This document shows, piece after piece, positions 35,856-48,164 of a stretch of 64,000 nt of DNA. The stretch is taken from positions 121,947,891-122,011,890 of the forward strand of contig OZ020267.1 of the NCBI GenBank assembly GCA_963971225.1, read 5' to 3'. The notes under the pieces were generated by a model, which saw only the letters and a list, made by a program, of their open reading frames with translations, was not told the DNA's origin and made no database searches. The DNA is from Melieria omissa (Eukaryota; Arthropoda; Insecta; Diptera; Ulidiidae). Made by a program: the position numbers and the translations under genes. The first letter of the stretch is position 1. The number at the start of each line of letters is the position of its first letter.

Positions 35856-36287
35856 TGTAACGATGAGGAACTCTGTCGCTGTGCTATGTATGAATGTTTT
35901 ACGGGCATACTTTTAGGCACGCACTTTAGAGTACGGCAGACTTGCTATAATTTCGATATGGCAAGGATAGTTCGCGATGGTAATGGGCTGTGCTAGAACG
36001 ACCGAGAGATAGTCCAACTGGAATATGCGAGAACAACCGGCGCGATAATCAGACAAGTATAGAAGGCAGCCGCATACAGCGCAGAGGTGGCGTCTGATTT
36101 GAGCAAGCAATGAGACAACATGCAACTATAAGGAGCAACTTTAAAGAGTAAATATAGCAACTATAAAGAGTAAATAAAGTGATTGCTGGTTTCTGACTGA
36201 GTTTTGCGTTGAGTAATTGAAGTGGTTTATTTTCAAGCACAATCCAGAGAGACGAAAGCCTAAAGAACTAAACTCATTTTCGTAACA
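35856..36287 (+). mobile_element. Solo LTR 2
   Basis: Begins TGTAACGATGAGGA and ends TTTCGTAACA, flanked by ATAT on both sides (35852-35855 and 36288-36291). A degraded TATA box TATAGAAG is at 36058-36065 and AATAAA at 36173-36178. A short duplication of AACTATAAAGAGTAAATA lies just before the AATAAA. Matches LTR 1 along its length; no internal region. Confidence 0.9.
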
Positions 36288-36480
36288 ATATTATTTTACT
36301 GAAACGCTTCTTTCTGGATTGAGTCAAACACTTCGTTACGAGCAACCTTGACAATTTCAACGTATCGAAACACATGCTCTACAAACTTTTTTGAATTAAT
36401 TTTTCCAACACTATGCAGATATTTTGTTTTGCCTGGTTGTGTCGCTTGAATAAAAAGTTTTGTGTGTTCACAGGCCGAAA

Positions 36481-37019
36481 TAACACTGCGCAACACAAAA
36501 AAAAATAACAAGCTTTTGACAACGGATTCTTGTAGAGGGGACCAAAAAAAAATATACGTGTATCGGCGTTTTGAAAGTTTATGTCTGAATTTGTAGGACA
36601 TTTTAGTACCAATTTTGAATAAGTATGAAGTAAACACTTAAACACATTTTCAGTTTTGGCTTAATTCTGGCGTTCAGGTTAATATCTGAGCTTTGATGTA
36701 TTCAGAGACCTATCGTAGAATTTTATGGCGAATATTTTCGTGGTACATTTTATCCTTAAAAAGTCCTGTTCTACAGTACATTTTTGGCATTTTAGAAAAG
36801 AAGGGTCAAATTGACCCATACAAATAGGAGTTACAGGGTTAAAATGCTCCACAAAAATATTCTTCATAGTATTTTACATCAAATTGCTGAACACATCACA
36901 TACCTAAAATGTGAGGTTACATGGTTTACGTATGCCGAATTTTTTGGTCCCTTCTACGAGAATCCGTTGTCAGAACCTTGTTATTTCAAAAAAAAGTTTG
37001 ATTTTGTTGTGCAGTGTAA
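36481..37019. mobile_element. fold-back TIR element
   Basis: Arms starting TAACACTGCGCAACA (left) and TTACACTGCACAACA (complement of right) share TTGACAACGGATTC/CTGACAACGGATTC and GGGACCAAAAAA. They differ by small insertions. No clear target-site duplication; noncoding. Confidence 0.75.
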
Positions 37020-38874
37020 CTTATTGTTCATTCATTACTATCTTTTGCCACCTACCTAACTTGAGAAGTGAGTCTGCTTTCTCGTTTCTCTTGACATTTC
37101 CATGTCCTGGGATCTCCTACAAGTGTTATTGGACGCTGTTTCCGTTCATTGGTCCAAAAAGGGTGATTGTGTACACTTGTGGTGGCTCAGATTTTGGACC
37201 TATTTACCACAAGCTTACCTTGAAATCGTTCATAGAATTTTTGTACTGAACAATTTGCCCTTCTCTCACACAAATACACAAACAGTCCGTTTCCTCCCGA
37301 AGGATTATTAAACTCGTTATGTAGTAAATTAATTATTACAATCTCGACGACAGTTACACTCCCGAAGAACAAACGAGTCATCTGCTAATTAAATCTATGC
37401 ATGTGGCCAACTTATGCTCTGAACGCACGGGCGACGGCAGCGACACGGCTACGCGACCGCAAGATGGCGTCGGCTTCAATGGTCGCGGTGTATTTGGCAA
37501 CGTGACTACAATGATGGCGGCAGTAGCAACAAAACAATCTTAATGTTTGTGTCGCTTGCATTTTCACAAGTTCGTATTTACTTGGAAGTGTTTAAGTTGA
37601 ACAATGAATAAGTTAATAACGTAATTACCCAAATAACAAAAAAATACGCATTTGGCTCATGAAGCAGCTGAGCAAAGTATGCAGACAAGCAATCGATGTT
37701 GCCAATTTAATCAGTTTTAATTGCTTTGGTTTTGTCTCCTACGAAATAGAGATTAGCTCTAAACTTGACGACAGCGACATCTGTGTTCGGTGTTCGTGTT
37801 GTTGTGCTATTTTAAAAATAATCGTTCCCATACGATTGTTCTGATTCCATACTTTAACAGATGCAATCGTGTCGCTGCCGTCGTCTATGTGTTTGGGGCA
37901 TTAGTGGCATTGGCCACAGCACACTTTCTGCAAAAACTGCAAAGAAGAAAACGGCATGAAACACAGTCTCAGTCAATTAGCTGATTTTCAAGGAAGCGGC
38001 AACTAGGCGGCTGAAATGCTCGACTTGAGAGATCCTAAAGCCATCAACCGCAGACTGGAATCGTTAACGTGTGCATGGATCACGCGAGAAACTCATTAAG
38101 CGAAAAGCATTTGAAAAAGAAAGACAGAAAAGTACCAAAATTATATGTATGTTGCATGTATGTACGTATGTATGAATGTTTAGTATGTAGATGAGTCTCA
38201 TTAAATCCAACCCAAAAAAAAAATAATGAAAAATTTAATTAAATCATTAAATGCAGAAATTGGTTGAAATGCCAGCAAATTGAAAGGAATGACTCAAAAT
38301 CGCGCAGATTAATTCATATATTATGCAAATTAAGGAAATGCACGTTAACAACAGAAGCGCAAATGCACTAATACAGACACATGACGCAGCTGAACAACGT
38401 AGCCGAGCAACAAGCAATGAATGCGCGCACAATTGTTTATGTAAACAATATCAATAATGAAAAGGCTGACAATCTGATTGCGGGCTCCTTTTGCCAGCAC
38501 GTTAAAACAATTCAATTTATAGGTGCACGCAGTGCGCGTGTGTGTGTGCGTGCCGCCCACACGCCCGTAACACAAATTTGTACTTGTGTGTATGGGTGAG
38601 TGGGTGTTATGTGTGCGTGCTCGTACATAATCATGCACGTCGGGACATGTGTACAAACGCGCCCAGACCTGCTCAAATTCACGCTAAGGCGCGTAAGATT
38701 GATGACTACAAGATGTTCAGGCGAGCCAAGAGCCGTTCGTGTAAGGGTACGGGGAAGGGGTGCAAGCAGCCGCAGCATTCGTTTTAAATTAATTGTCAAT
38801 TGGCAGCGCAGAAAGAGATTTCTTTAATTCGAGTGGGCGCCTACACTCCCACTCATACACCCACTCACACATTT
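37020..38874. other. Spacer and GC-mixed island with factor-site-like motifs
   Basis: No gene accepted. AAGATGGCGT at 37461-37470 and ATGATGGCGG at 37511-37520 resemble YY1/Pho sites. ATGCAAAT, a POU octamer, lies at 38323-38330 within an ATTA-rich stretch. GT/CA runs occur near 38540-38600. Confidence 0.4.
38323..38330. promoter_or_regulatory. POU octamer ATGCAAAT
   Basis: Exact octamer beside AATTAA/TTAATT homeodomain-like cores. It is known as a POU-domain binding site; activity here is inference. Confidence 0.3.
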
Positions 38875-39653
38875 TGCGATCCCGGGATTTTTGGGATTGA
38901 AAAGTCAAATCGCGGTGTTATATGAATCCCGGGATTTAATCCCGGGATTTAATCCCGGGATTCATATAACACATTTTTTAAATAAAACAATTTTCCCAAA
39001 TTGCATAAATACTTGTTTATAATATATTTACCATAAAAATGGACACAGTTTAATCACATTTGGGGTAGTTTTACGATTTTTTAACTTGAATTTAATCACA
39101 TTTTGTTTAACTTAAAAGGTTTTCATTTAACATTTAACTTCAGTTTGATAACATTTTGTTTTATCCAAAAATGACACTTAAACATAACTTATTGTTTTGC
39201 AACCGATGTATCATAAAGTGCATATATATGCATATTTGATAAAAAAAATAAAATAGTTAATTTGTTTGTACTTTTAGTTTTACTTCGATTATTTCGATAA
39301 AAAAGTTAAGCGTTTTGATTAACTAAAAACTGTGATCTTAAAAATACTAAGACATTAAGTGTTTTGTCCTCTAATCTAGAGCGAAATTTATTGCAAATAA
39401 ACCCTGCTGAGAGAAAACATCTTTCAGATTCAACACTTGCTGGTTGAATGCTTAGTAAATAATTATAAGCCTTTTGCAAGAGACGCCCTCTATCCCCTCC
39501 CTCCTCCCTCAGATAAGAAATTGGGTTTTTGTGCTTTTAAATTTACTTCATTTGAACTTTGAAGCATCTTTTCCAATCTCGAAAATCCCGAGATTAAAGG
39601 ATTTGAATCCCGGGATTTTCGGGACTGGAAAAATTTCGGGATCCCGAGATTGC
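38875..39653. mobile_element. Element with AATCCCGGGATT palindromes at both ends
   Basis: The left end TGCGATCCCGGGATTTTTGG roughly mirrors the complement of the right end, GCAATCTCGGGATCCCG. AATCCCGGGATT occurs several times near 38926-38962, and again at 39606-39616. Clustered subterminal motifs suggest a hAT-like non-autonomous element. Ends and target-site duplication were not defined; noncoding. Confidence 0.6.
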
Positions 39654-40057
39654 GATGCCTAGTTGGTATGTATGTATGTTTGAATGTTTCTATAAGGGTG
39701 TCCTTTCTGAAGACTGCACTTTTTCAAAAGTAAAACTTTTTTTACTCATCTATTCCATTCGGTCTCGTACTTCTAACTACTCGTAGGAACTTCATGAACG
39801 CGAAAGAAGAAAGAAGTTTACCAAAATTTTATGAGCCTGTCCCGCACTCTCAGGAGAAGAAGAAATTACTTGAACAACCTCCATCTTTTAGATCTAACCG
39901 ATAACTCGTTCGTAGTCGACTTGGATTTGTTAAAAGCTAAAATGGATCTATCAATCTTATAATGGGATCAATCTTATCATGAAGATGGGCATGTAGCGCA
40001 CAGTACTAAGTCTTACGAGTATCAAAATTAATGGATTGAAAATTAGATCTCACCCAA
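39654..40057. other. Spacer
   Basis: No gene accepted. AATGGGATCAAT near 39961 recurs near 42907, possibly from 3' ends of one repeat family. Confidence 0.35.
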
Positions 40058-40532
40058 CCAGGTATACTTTTAAAACCGTCAAGGATTTCTTCTGCAATGA
40101 TGTCAGCCTGGAGATAAAGCAAAGGATAGGACGTTAATCTGGCTCCTTTACGGCGCAGAAGCATGGACGCTGTCGCGTAACAACTTAGCGGCTCTTGGGG
40201 TGCTCAAGAGGAAGGTACTTCGGCTTCGTATTGGCGACGACTATCCAATACGAACTAACAACGAGCTCTATGAGCTGTTCAAAGACATGGACGTAGCAGA
40301 GCGAGTTAACATTCATGACCATGCCATCTATGTTGACGCTACAGCTTGGCGAAAATTGTCTTCATCGCAGTACCTGGAAGTCTACAGCGAAGAGGGAGAT
40401 CGTGTCTGCGATAGAAGAACCAAGTTGAGGAGGCCCTTATCATCTCTTGGTGTGACCAACTGGAGAAGGCACTTGCAGAAGCGCTGGGACAAAGCTTTTG
40501 TGGCAGACCGTAACCCGTTAAGTAGTTTTTAA
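40058..40532 (+). pseudogene. Non-LTR retrotransposon reverse transcriptase, C-terminal fragment
   Basis: From about 40122 the frame reads LLYGAEAWTLSRNNLAALGV then KRKVLRLRIG, NNELYELFKDMDVAERVNIH, and near the end SLGVTNWRRHLQKRWD. This matches the end of insect endonuclease/reverse-transcriptase proteins (YGxExWTL, ERKILR, HELYELF motifs). Upstream NDVSLEIKQRIG is in another frame, so a frameshift lies near 40115-40125. The polymerase catalytic part is missing, so this is a 5'-truncated copy. It differs from the elements at 44587 and 60698. Confidence 0.7.
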
Positions 40533-40539
40533 TGCCACT

Positions 40540-42060
40540 TAAGTAACTAATTAAAACCCCGTAGGACGCTTTGGCGAGCACGTTGTTCGAGCAGTCCTTT
40601 GTGTTTGTTCAGTTTGGCATATAAACAGGAGCGATCATATGGCTGCGTCAGTGTGGAAGAAATGCCAAGTCTACACTTGCAAGACTTGAAACACAATTCT
40701 GAAAAGCACCGAACGCATACTTGAACTTCTTTGTTTCGCATCAGATTATACATCAAAATACATGTCACACTATAAGAATCTCTCAATAGTTGAGCAGCCT
40801 TGAGTGCCATCCTTTCATAACATTCACACACACTCATTACGCATACGCGTCTCTGTTGCGTTGTGTTGCGTTCTGTTGTGTTTGCGCGCATAACACCTGA
40901 GCGAGAGCCTTCGGCCGCCTTCTGATGCAACAAAGGGAAGCGAACTACGGCGTAATTGATGCGCTTATCGGTGGGCCTTGTGATGCTTCGACGCGTCACT
41001 GCCAGCGCTCATCGAAACTGATTGCGATGCTGCGTTGATGGTATCGGGGCATTCCGCCTCGCAGGAGACCAAAGGACCTGCGGATTTGCCGTGTTGCACG
41101 CATGTCGGCTCGGCATAATTATGGTGCACAGCGACAGGCAGCCTGACTCGCTGATTGACGCTCACACGCACAGCACACAAGCACGCTTCGTGGAAATTTT
41201 CATAATGCTGGAAGCGGAAACGACGTCGACAATGCGAGTGCAGCCGAGTCGCAGAAGCTGCGACGACTGCACTTTGTCTTTCGTAATTAAAGTTTTCAAA
41301 GGGCGGGCGCACGAATTTCGCAAATTACTACAACAATGGCCGAGGTGCGGGCCCGGCCGATGCTGGCGTTTTTCTTGGAGATATTTGCGTGGCGTCAAGT
41401 GGTGCGACGTTCGAGCGGCCGGTGCAATTGCAGTCTAACGTGTTGCAATTGTTGTGGCTGTGTGCGCTGCCACGGGACTTGATGCCTTTCTTAATCTGTC
41501 AGTGCGAAGAAAGAATGCAATGAGCAGCAAAGGAAACGGGCGACAATGAAGAAGTCGCCGAATGCGCCGTCGTACAATGGGAATTACACTTCAGCTCACC
41601 GAGTCGGAATGAAGTGCCGCCCAAGTGCAAAACATGACGCAAAAGTAGCAACTGCAGCGACAACAAGAACAATAACAACAATAGCGATAGCAATAACCCC
41701 ACGCCTTGGCATAATGAAAGTCAGTGAAAGAATAGTGAGACGACAAGCGGTGGGAGCGCGAGCAGGAGCGGGTGAAACAAATGAAAACTGTTGGCGCTGG
41801 GCGACTATAAACAAAAACGTCAGAAAAATTTGCGCCAAAGGAAAGGCAAATAAGAGAACAAAACGAAAGGGAAAGGATAATTGAAAGAAATGCAGCAATT
41901 TGCAGCACACACAAGTTGGAAGGGGGTGGCGGTGGATGTGCGTGCGACCTGCAGCAATAACAACGAACAAAGCGTTGCCAAAGCGACACTGCAGTGAATC
42001 CCGGAGCCTGGTGCACTGTGGTGCAGATGTTCGCATTCATTGGTCACAAGTATAAGATGT
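40540..42060. other. GC-richer island, no accepted gene
   Basis: Contains CAACAA/AACAAT runs near 41650-41695 and CG-rich parts. Overlapping open frames on both strands up to 150 codons look compositional. No transposon ends seen. Confidence 0.4.
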
Positions 42061-43759
42061 CTGTGTTTACTGTTTTTATTATAGATAATTTTGCACACAC
42101 CGGGAAGGAAATTTTATAGCTTCCGAAAAATTCATCAAAAATTAACTACCCGAATGACCCAGTTTTTCGAAATATCTCAACATTTGCATTACTCATACGA
42201 CCCGTATTGCTGACAATGAAATTAATTGCATATTTTTTTGTGTTGACCGAAATCGGCTTTTCAGATCGAAATCGAATTTAAGTTTCGGTTATTTTCTAAA
42301 TATTCGGCCAAACTGAAAATGAATCGAATTAATTAATATATGTACGTATTTTATAAAAAAACGGGTAATGGAAATAACTAATCCTAATCGATATATGAGT
42401 ATGAGTACTCAAAGGGTGTTAAGTTTGAAAACCATTTACTAGTGGAAATAAGTCAACTGCGAGATATGGGACTCCATTCCAATCTGGTATCACAATTAGC
42501 TATATTAGACTGTGAGCTTAGCCTTTCATTTGCATTCATATATTTCCCCCAACTTCTCTCGACTGACAAAACTTGCTTTCTACCCATGTCCCATGCAAAA
42601 GAAGAATAATTTGCATGATCTCTTTACACTGTTCATATTGGCTACGACTATCGAATACGAATGAAGCTTGAACTGTGTAAGCTGTTTAACCCTTTCAGTC
42701 TTAATGTCCAATACATTGGACTACAGCCCATACAATTCATACAGAACAGAGATCAGCTCGGTCGATAAAGCTGCGCCTAACAGATATTCGTTTGCATAAC
42801 TAAAGTTCAGCGACGAACAGAGAAGTCATGCCTTCGTTGCAAGGAATAAGTTGATCATCTTTTATTGCAGTTCTAGGTAAACTATTATATAATTTGTCAT
42901 AGTCCAATGGGATCAATATGATAACTTTGGCACAGGTAGTAGTTTTCCCGGCATCCCCTAAGAGGAGCTGTGTAAAGATCTTTTTATCTACGCCCCTAGG
43001 ATGCCTGACCTTTCGACTGATGCTTTATGCAAATAATGATACATAATTGAATGCAGCTTAGCCAGTTAAAAGCTCAAAAGAAATGTTACTATTTTGATTG
43101 TTAAAACTGATTCAGGTCCACTGTGTGCGAGGATTTAATGCCAGTAATAAAATCATGAGATATACTGAAGAGTGTTTTCAAGTACAGGATATGTTGAGAT
43201 CCTTACTCCCCTTTTCTTCATTCTTGAATAAAACTAAATATGAAATGTTCAACCAGGATCGAACACCTACGGATAGAATCTAAAATACAAAATACGAAAT
43301 TTTCTGTATTAAAGAAAATATTGGAATGTTTCAGTTTTACTTTCTTGCCGAACTGGCCATAACAATCTCTTACAGAACTTTGAATTCATTTCATTTCATT
43401 TTAATTTGAAGAGCCTTTTTTATGCGGTTGCACCAAACGATTCATCCTTCCATTGGGGACGAATAATTTACAATGGAAGGGTTTGAAGCGTTATGAAGGG
43501 GGTTTTGTTAGATTTTGTAATCAAAACTACGATACATTCCTTGCAATGAATTTTAATATCCCACAATGAGCCCTGAAACCCACAGAATTATTACGTGCTG
43601 GAGGAACTAAACACACGGTGATTATTTCATAACCGAGAGCCACAGAACTAATTAATAACTTACGAGCTAGTGAGCTAGTTGAATTCGCCAAAGAATCGAG
43701 AAGGCGAGTTCATATGTCCCCTCTGAAGTGCTACACACAATTTTCAGTTGAATATATAT
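42061..43759. other. AT-rich spacer with decayed repeat pieces
   Basis: 42245-42335 contains CCGAAATCGG and ATTCGGCC motifs resembling the hAT MITE at 23145. Around 42640-42850 are pieces possibly related to the retrotransposon end at 40200-40530 (GGCTACGACTATCGAATACG, CCTTCGTTGCAAGGAATAAG). Both are too decayed to delimit. Confidence 0.35.
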
Positions 43760-44157
43760 TGTAACGATAAGACAGTCTGTCGCTGTGCAAAGCAACCCTG
43801 CCGCTTCGCGCCGTGCTATAATTCAATGTGGCAACGACGGCCGCGATAATAACTTTTAGTCCAATCTGGCAACGATGGTCGCGATCATCAGGGAAACCTT
43901 TAGTCCACTCGGGAATGTGCGAGAACGATCTGCGCGATGGCCGGAGGGGTATAAAAGGCAGCCGGATGCGGCGCAGCGAGTCAATCTGGTTTTGACAAGT
44001 GAAGTTGCCACACGGGGTAATTAAGCAAATACTTAAGTGTACGATCAGTAAGGTGTAAAACTGTGGATAATAAAGTGACTGTTGGTTTTAAATTGGCTGC
44101 GTTGGAATAATTAAAGTTGTTTCATTTTCAAATTGCACAATCCAGTGATACGTAACA
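43760..44157 (+). mobile_element. Solo LTR 3
   Basis: Begins TGTAACGATAAGAC and ends GATACGTAACA. TATA box TATAAAAG near 43950 and AATAAA at 44069-44074. More GC-rich than copies 1 and 2 and without a matching duplication (left ATAT, right TCCC), so one flank may have been rearranged. No internal region. Confidence 0.85.
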
Positions 44158-44209
44158 TCCCACTATATGTATCTTCTTAAAAAAAAGTTTATTTAGCGAA
44201 TCTAATATT

Positions 44210-44287
44210 TCGTCGCCTGAAAAAACGAATGTCGTATGTCCTACTAAGCTTAATTGAACATACGACATTAGTTTTCTGAGGCGACAA
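44210..44287. repeat. 32-bp imperfect inverted repeat
   Basis: TCGTCGCCTGAAAAAACGAA and onward pairs with the complement of 44256-44287 (TGTCGCCTCAGAAAACTAA). The loop is 14 bases, with about six mismatches. Probably a small MITE or fold-back remnant. Confidence 0.7.
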
Positions 44288-44479
44288 TTTGTACCCATCA
44301 AGCCAAGAGTGTGGTAATAAAATGGCGCTAAAGTGCGTTTTGTCGGAACAATTATTTATTAAGAAACAGAGGGGTCAAGTAGACACAAACATAGCGATTT
44401 TTATCGCATACAAGAATAAAATATATGTAGCCAATACAAGAAAGTTGTTCAGAGTCCATATTTGAAAGATTTGTTAAAA

Positions 44480-44990
44480 ACATATTCAGCGGAATTTAAT
44501 TTGAAGATAATAAAGAAGGCAACGGAGAGGATGGGAACAGTTGCATGGAGGACATAGATATAACATTCAAATAAAAAACAAACGCGGTGAAAATATATGA
44601 GCGTCTCTCATTAAAATTTTTATATAATATCGTGAATGGACTTATTGACTGCTCGTCTCTTCTGGAAAAAATTAATTTTAATATTCCTGCCAGATCTCTA
44701 CGGCGGTCTGATCTTTTTAATGTTGGCTTTAACAAGACCAATTATGCCAAAAATGCTCCTATTACAAGAGTTCTAATTGAATTCAATAGCCTCTCAAATT
44801 CTTTGGATATTGATCTCGCATTACCTTTAAGCGTATTTTGTACCTTGTTATCTAATTATAAGTATCTTTAAGAATATTTTTCGAATTTGTTTGAATTTAC
44901 ACCCCTTATTTCTCAAAGTCTGTAATTTGATTAGACTTAATTTAATAAATAAATAATAAATAAATAAATAAATAAATACCTTCAATACAA
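44480..44990 (+). pseudogene. Non-LTR retrotransposon 3' end with (AAAT)n tail
   Basis: 44587-44871 encodes RLSLKFLYNIVNGLIDCSSL and then FNIPARSLRRSDLF and FNKTNYAKNAPITRVLIEFN before a stop. This matches the C-terminus of Jockey/CR1-type reverse transcriptases. About 70 bases of untranslated DNA follow, then an (AAAT)n tail at 44941-44980. A short AT-rich tail is usual for these elements. The copy is 5'-truncated with no catalytic region left. Confidence 0.7.
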
Positions 44991-45229
44991 AAGCTCATTT
45001 TCCCATCACATGTTACTATTTTCATAAATCAGGCTTTCTAAAATACTTCAAAATTAATTGCTACCTAACTAACCGTTCGTGTTTCGGAACTACTATGAAA
45101 TCCTACATGTCTTCAATGTTCATTAAAATTCAGGTTCGTCTTCCTATACTTCGGAATAGTCAACTTAAATTGTTTGTAATGATTTTATGATGGTCCCAAA
45201 ATTTAATATAAAAAATATATAAGTATATT

Positions 45230-45945
45230 ATATTATATATAAGTTAACCCGACGACGTCGCAACCCGCCGCCACAAATTAAACCGGCGACTCTGCAGCCC
45301 GCTACATCGTTGCGTAAGCAAACAACACTGCTGTCGTCGTCGCCAGCGCAGGCCACCGACCCAGCTACTTCGCGGTAGCTGCCGTCAGCAGATTCGAACA
45401 ATGCTGCTGGCGATCGATCGTTCGATTCTTGCACGGGTTGCAAGATCAGCGAATCGTGGACATTGCTGTTGATGGTCGATCGATCGTTTGCACGAGCTGC
45501 AAGATCAGCAAAACGATACGGCGCGCACGGAGTAGGGCTTTAGGGTAGGCTTAAGAATTGTTGTCGGTTAGTTCACTAAGGTAGCTGAATAAGAACGGAG
45601 CTAAGCTCCAGATAAAGAACCAAATAAAGGAACTTGTATTTAAAGAATCTTATAATACGGCAAATTCATATGAATATTTGAAATAAAGGAACTTATATTA
45701 TATTATAACATATACAAGTATACTGCATCGATTTTCAGTTCAAAAGAGTTGGGTTGTTGCTTGGTCTTATTTTGTGTGAGTAACTAATGTGATTGGGTTG
45801 GATTGGGTTGTTATCGTAGTTGGTTCACAAAAGCCTGTAGCCGGCGGACTTAGCAAATTTAATTGAATTCCAATGAGTTTTTTCATCTGTAATGGATGTG
45901 AACGTTTGTTTTCTAACTTTCCGGTTGGTGTTACAAACAATTTCA
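45230..45945 (+). mobile_element. Possible retroviral-type LTR upstream of a tRNA-Lys-like primer site
   Basis: Contains two diverged copies of a ~60-base unit with CGATCGATCGTT and GCAAGATCAGC (about 45410-45465 and 45473-45515). AATAAAGGAACTT occurs twice near 45623 and 45684. Immediately downstream GCGCCCAACGTGG (45950-45962) matches the usual primer-binding site for tRNA-Lys in insect retrotransposons. Ends are undefined, and no gag-pol was seen. Confidence 0.35.
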
Positions 45946-45949
45946 CTGT

Positions 45950-45962
45950 GCGCCCAACGTGG
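45950..45962 (+). other. Possible tRNA-Lys primer-binding site
   Basis: GCGCCCAACGTGG, 13 bases of the expected site TGGCGCCCAACGTGGGGC. The G before and the C after differ. Suggests the start of a retrotransposon leader. Confidence 0.4.
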
Positions 45963-47344
45963 CAGCGGCGTCAACGCCAACGGGGACCGGCGACAAGGCA
46001 CATTTTGTGGAAATGAAAATGGAAGTGCAACGCGCCTCGTCCCAACCAATATAACAACAAAAACAACGTAATAATCACAAAGTCAAACAAAAACAAAATT
46101 CTAAAGACAAGAAAAGCGCGAACTGAGCGAAGGAAGCGATCCATTCAAAAGATATTAAAAACTACGCCCGAGGGCAGGTTTTCTCGCTTGCACTATTCAC
46201 GCGCCACAACACCTGCGGTCTATTAACACTTCCCCGACGCAGCCAGCAATGAGCGAACACGACCAACAACAGCGACAGCAACGCCAATGAGTCAACAAAG
46301 CAGTAGAGGACACAACGGAACACGCAGATAATGGAGCTGGCTGCTTGTTTGCACTGCCGGAAGTTTGGCTGCACCGCGGGATGTCGCCGGTAAAGGGCGG
46401 CGCGGCCAAATGGGGAGCGAGTAGTAATTGGAATTAGACGAATAAATAAACATGCGAACTGAACGAATAAATAAATAAATAAACTAGCTGCAGTTTCAGA
46501 CGAGGTGAGAGTTTATGGACAATGCGAAAAACAGTTTGCGAACAAGCTCCGAGACTGAGCCGAACGCTGTTCCGCTGCCGGAGCTTCGAACGATTGCGAC
46601 ACTGCGCAATGCGTGCAGTTAGGTGCTTCGCCGTCGCAGCCCCCGCGCCGTACGCGCTCGTGGCAGCGGCTGGGGCGAGCAGCCTCGCGACCCAAATTTC
46701 CTTGCAACTGTTGATTTTTAGTTCACCGTTTTGCCAGCGTGGAACGACGCAAGGGCCGGAGTTGCTGCTGCTCCAACTCGGAGCGATGAAAAATTCATAA
46801 CGCATAATGACTGAGTGACAGGCGGCGCGGCCGTGCGGCTGTGGAGGCAAAACATCCATCCAGTTGCTGCACGTTGTCGCGCAACAAAACACCGGAAAAG
46901 TTGGCAGTTTTACAGGCGAATGCACATGCAATGAGAGGGGCGAAGCTCGACAGGGCCCTTGCCGAAGGACCGGCATGACGAAGCGGCACTGACACCTGCT
47001 GCAGCTGGAACGCACAGTGTCACGAGGCGGTAAAAAATTTACAACATTTTGTTTTGAAAAATGATTTCAATTAATTATGTTGATTATTTGAAACTATTTT
47101 GAAAAAATACAAGTAAAAAATAAAAAAAATATTTTTAAATAATTTGATTCCCACACAACGTTTTCAGGGGTCGATACCAGATAAATTGGTGGCTTGTCTT
47201 GAAAAGTGAGTAAAGTCTCCGTTAAGAAAACTTCTATTAAAAATTATATATACATTTTTTTGAAAAGTAAACTTGGTTTTTAGATCCACACTGTTACAGT
47301 TTGCGTTGTATGGAAGACAACAAGAAAAATGTAAATTTATTATA
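45963..47344. other. GC-richer island to ~47030 then AT-rich spacer
   Basis: Many open frames on both strands, all low in complexity. No accepted gene, and no element end seen until the LTR piece at 47345. Confidence 0.4.
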
Positions 47345-47419
47345 ATGTAATTGTGTTTTATTTTCAAATTGCGCAATCCAGAGATACGTACTAGCCTACT
47401 AGAACTAGCATTCGTAACA
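47345..47419 (+). mobile_element. LTR 3'-end fragment (same family as solo LTRs 1-3)
   Basis: Matches the last ~75 bases of the family: TTTTCAAATTGCGCAATCCA, then ends ATTCGTAACA. No other part of the LTR is present. Confidence 0.7.
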
Positions 47420-48100
47420 ATAATATAAATTTATTATATAATAACCAACTTATAGTTTCATATGAAAGCAGCAAACGACTATTAAGGTAGAATCAGGTAG
47501 AATCGACCATGTTTTTAAGTAATTTTTTTTCATACAAATTTTTATTCCACATTAAAAATGTTTGTACATGTTATTGTACATAGTTTTGAGTACTGAAAAA
47601 CATTTTTTTATACATTTTCGTTTATATCCGGGGGAGATATGGGCGACCGGAAGACGCCATTTTGAAACGCTGGCTGACACATACCTGACTACCCCCTTAA
47701 TTGATTTTGTCGGGGTTCCCAATGGTCTCATGAAATTGAAAAAAGCCTCAATCGATGCTAAGTTTGTATGCTCAAATGATAATCCTATATTTTTTGTTTA
47801 ACAAACGAGTTCATTCGTATTATTTCTTGTACCTATAAAATATGTTTTCAATGTAATTTAAATTTTGCAATTTATTGCACAACTTGATTTATGTGAGGTG
47901 TGCGTGGGTATGTTTGGGTATTTTTCTGCGCATATTTATTTTGTAGTGGTTTTAGAATCGCTTCTACCAAACTGCACAAGCTTGAAGATCCTTTATTATT
48001 TTTAACAGCGATTTTAACGATGACTTTGCACTGTGGGATGGCAGCATGTGCGTTGCATTTCAATTGCCAGGGAGGCCAGCGAGGCTAATTGAAATACCAC
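47420..48100. other. AT-rich spacer
   Basis: No gene accepted. CCGGGGGAGAT near 47629 and CCCCCTTAATT near 47692 recall the TTAA element at 53355-54044 but form no clear pair. Confidence 0.35.
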
Positions 48101-48164
48101 GAGCGCAGCGGGCGGATGAGACGACAAGCACAATTAGCAGTGACGAGACGAAGCTTAGTTTGCG

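Noticed and set aside
41591..42040. Two ~148-codon minus-strand open frames
   Set aside because: They overlap each other in different frames and are rich in Cys/Tyr or Leu/Val from CAACAA-type DNA; compositional.
46434..47015. 193-codon minus-strand open frame
   Set aside because: Stop-free by GC richness; ends in AAT-repeat-derived residues and matches nothing.
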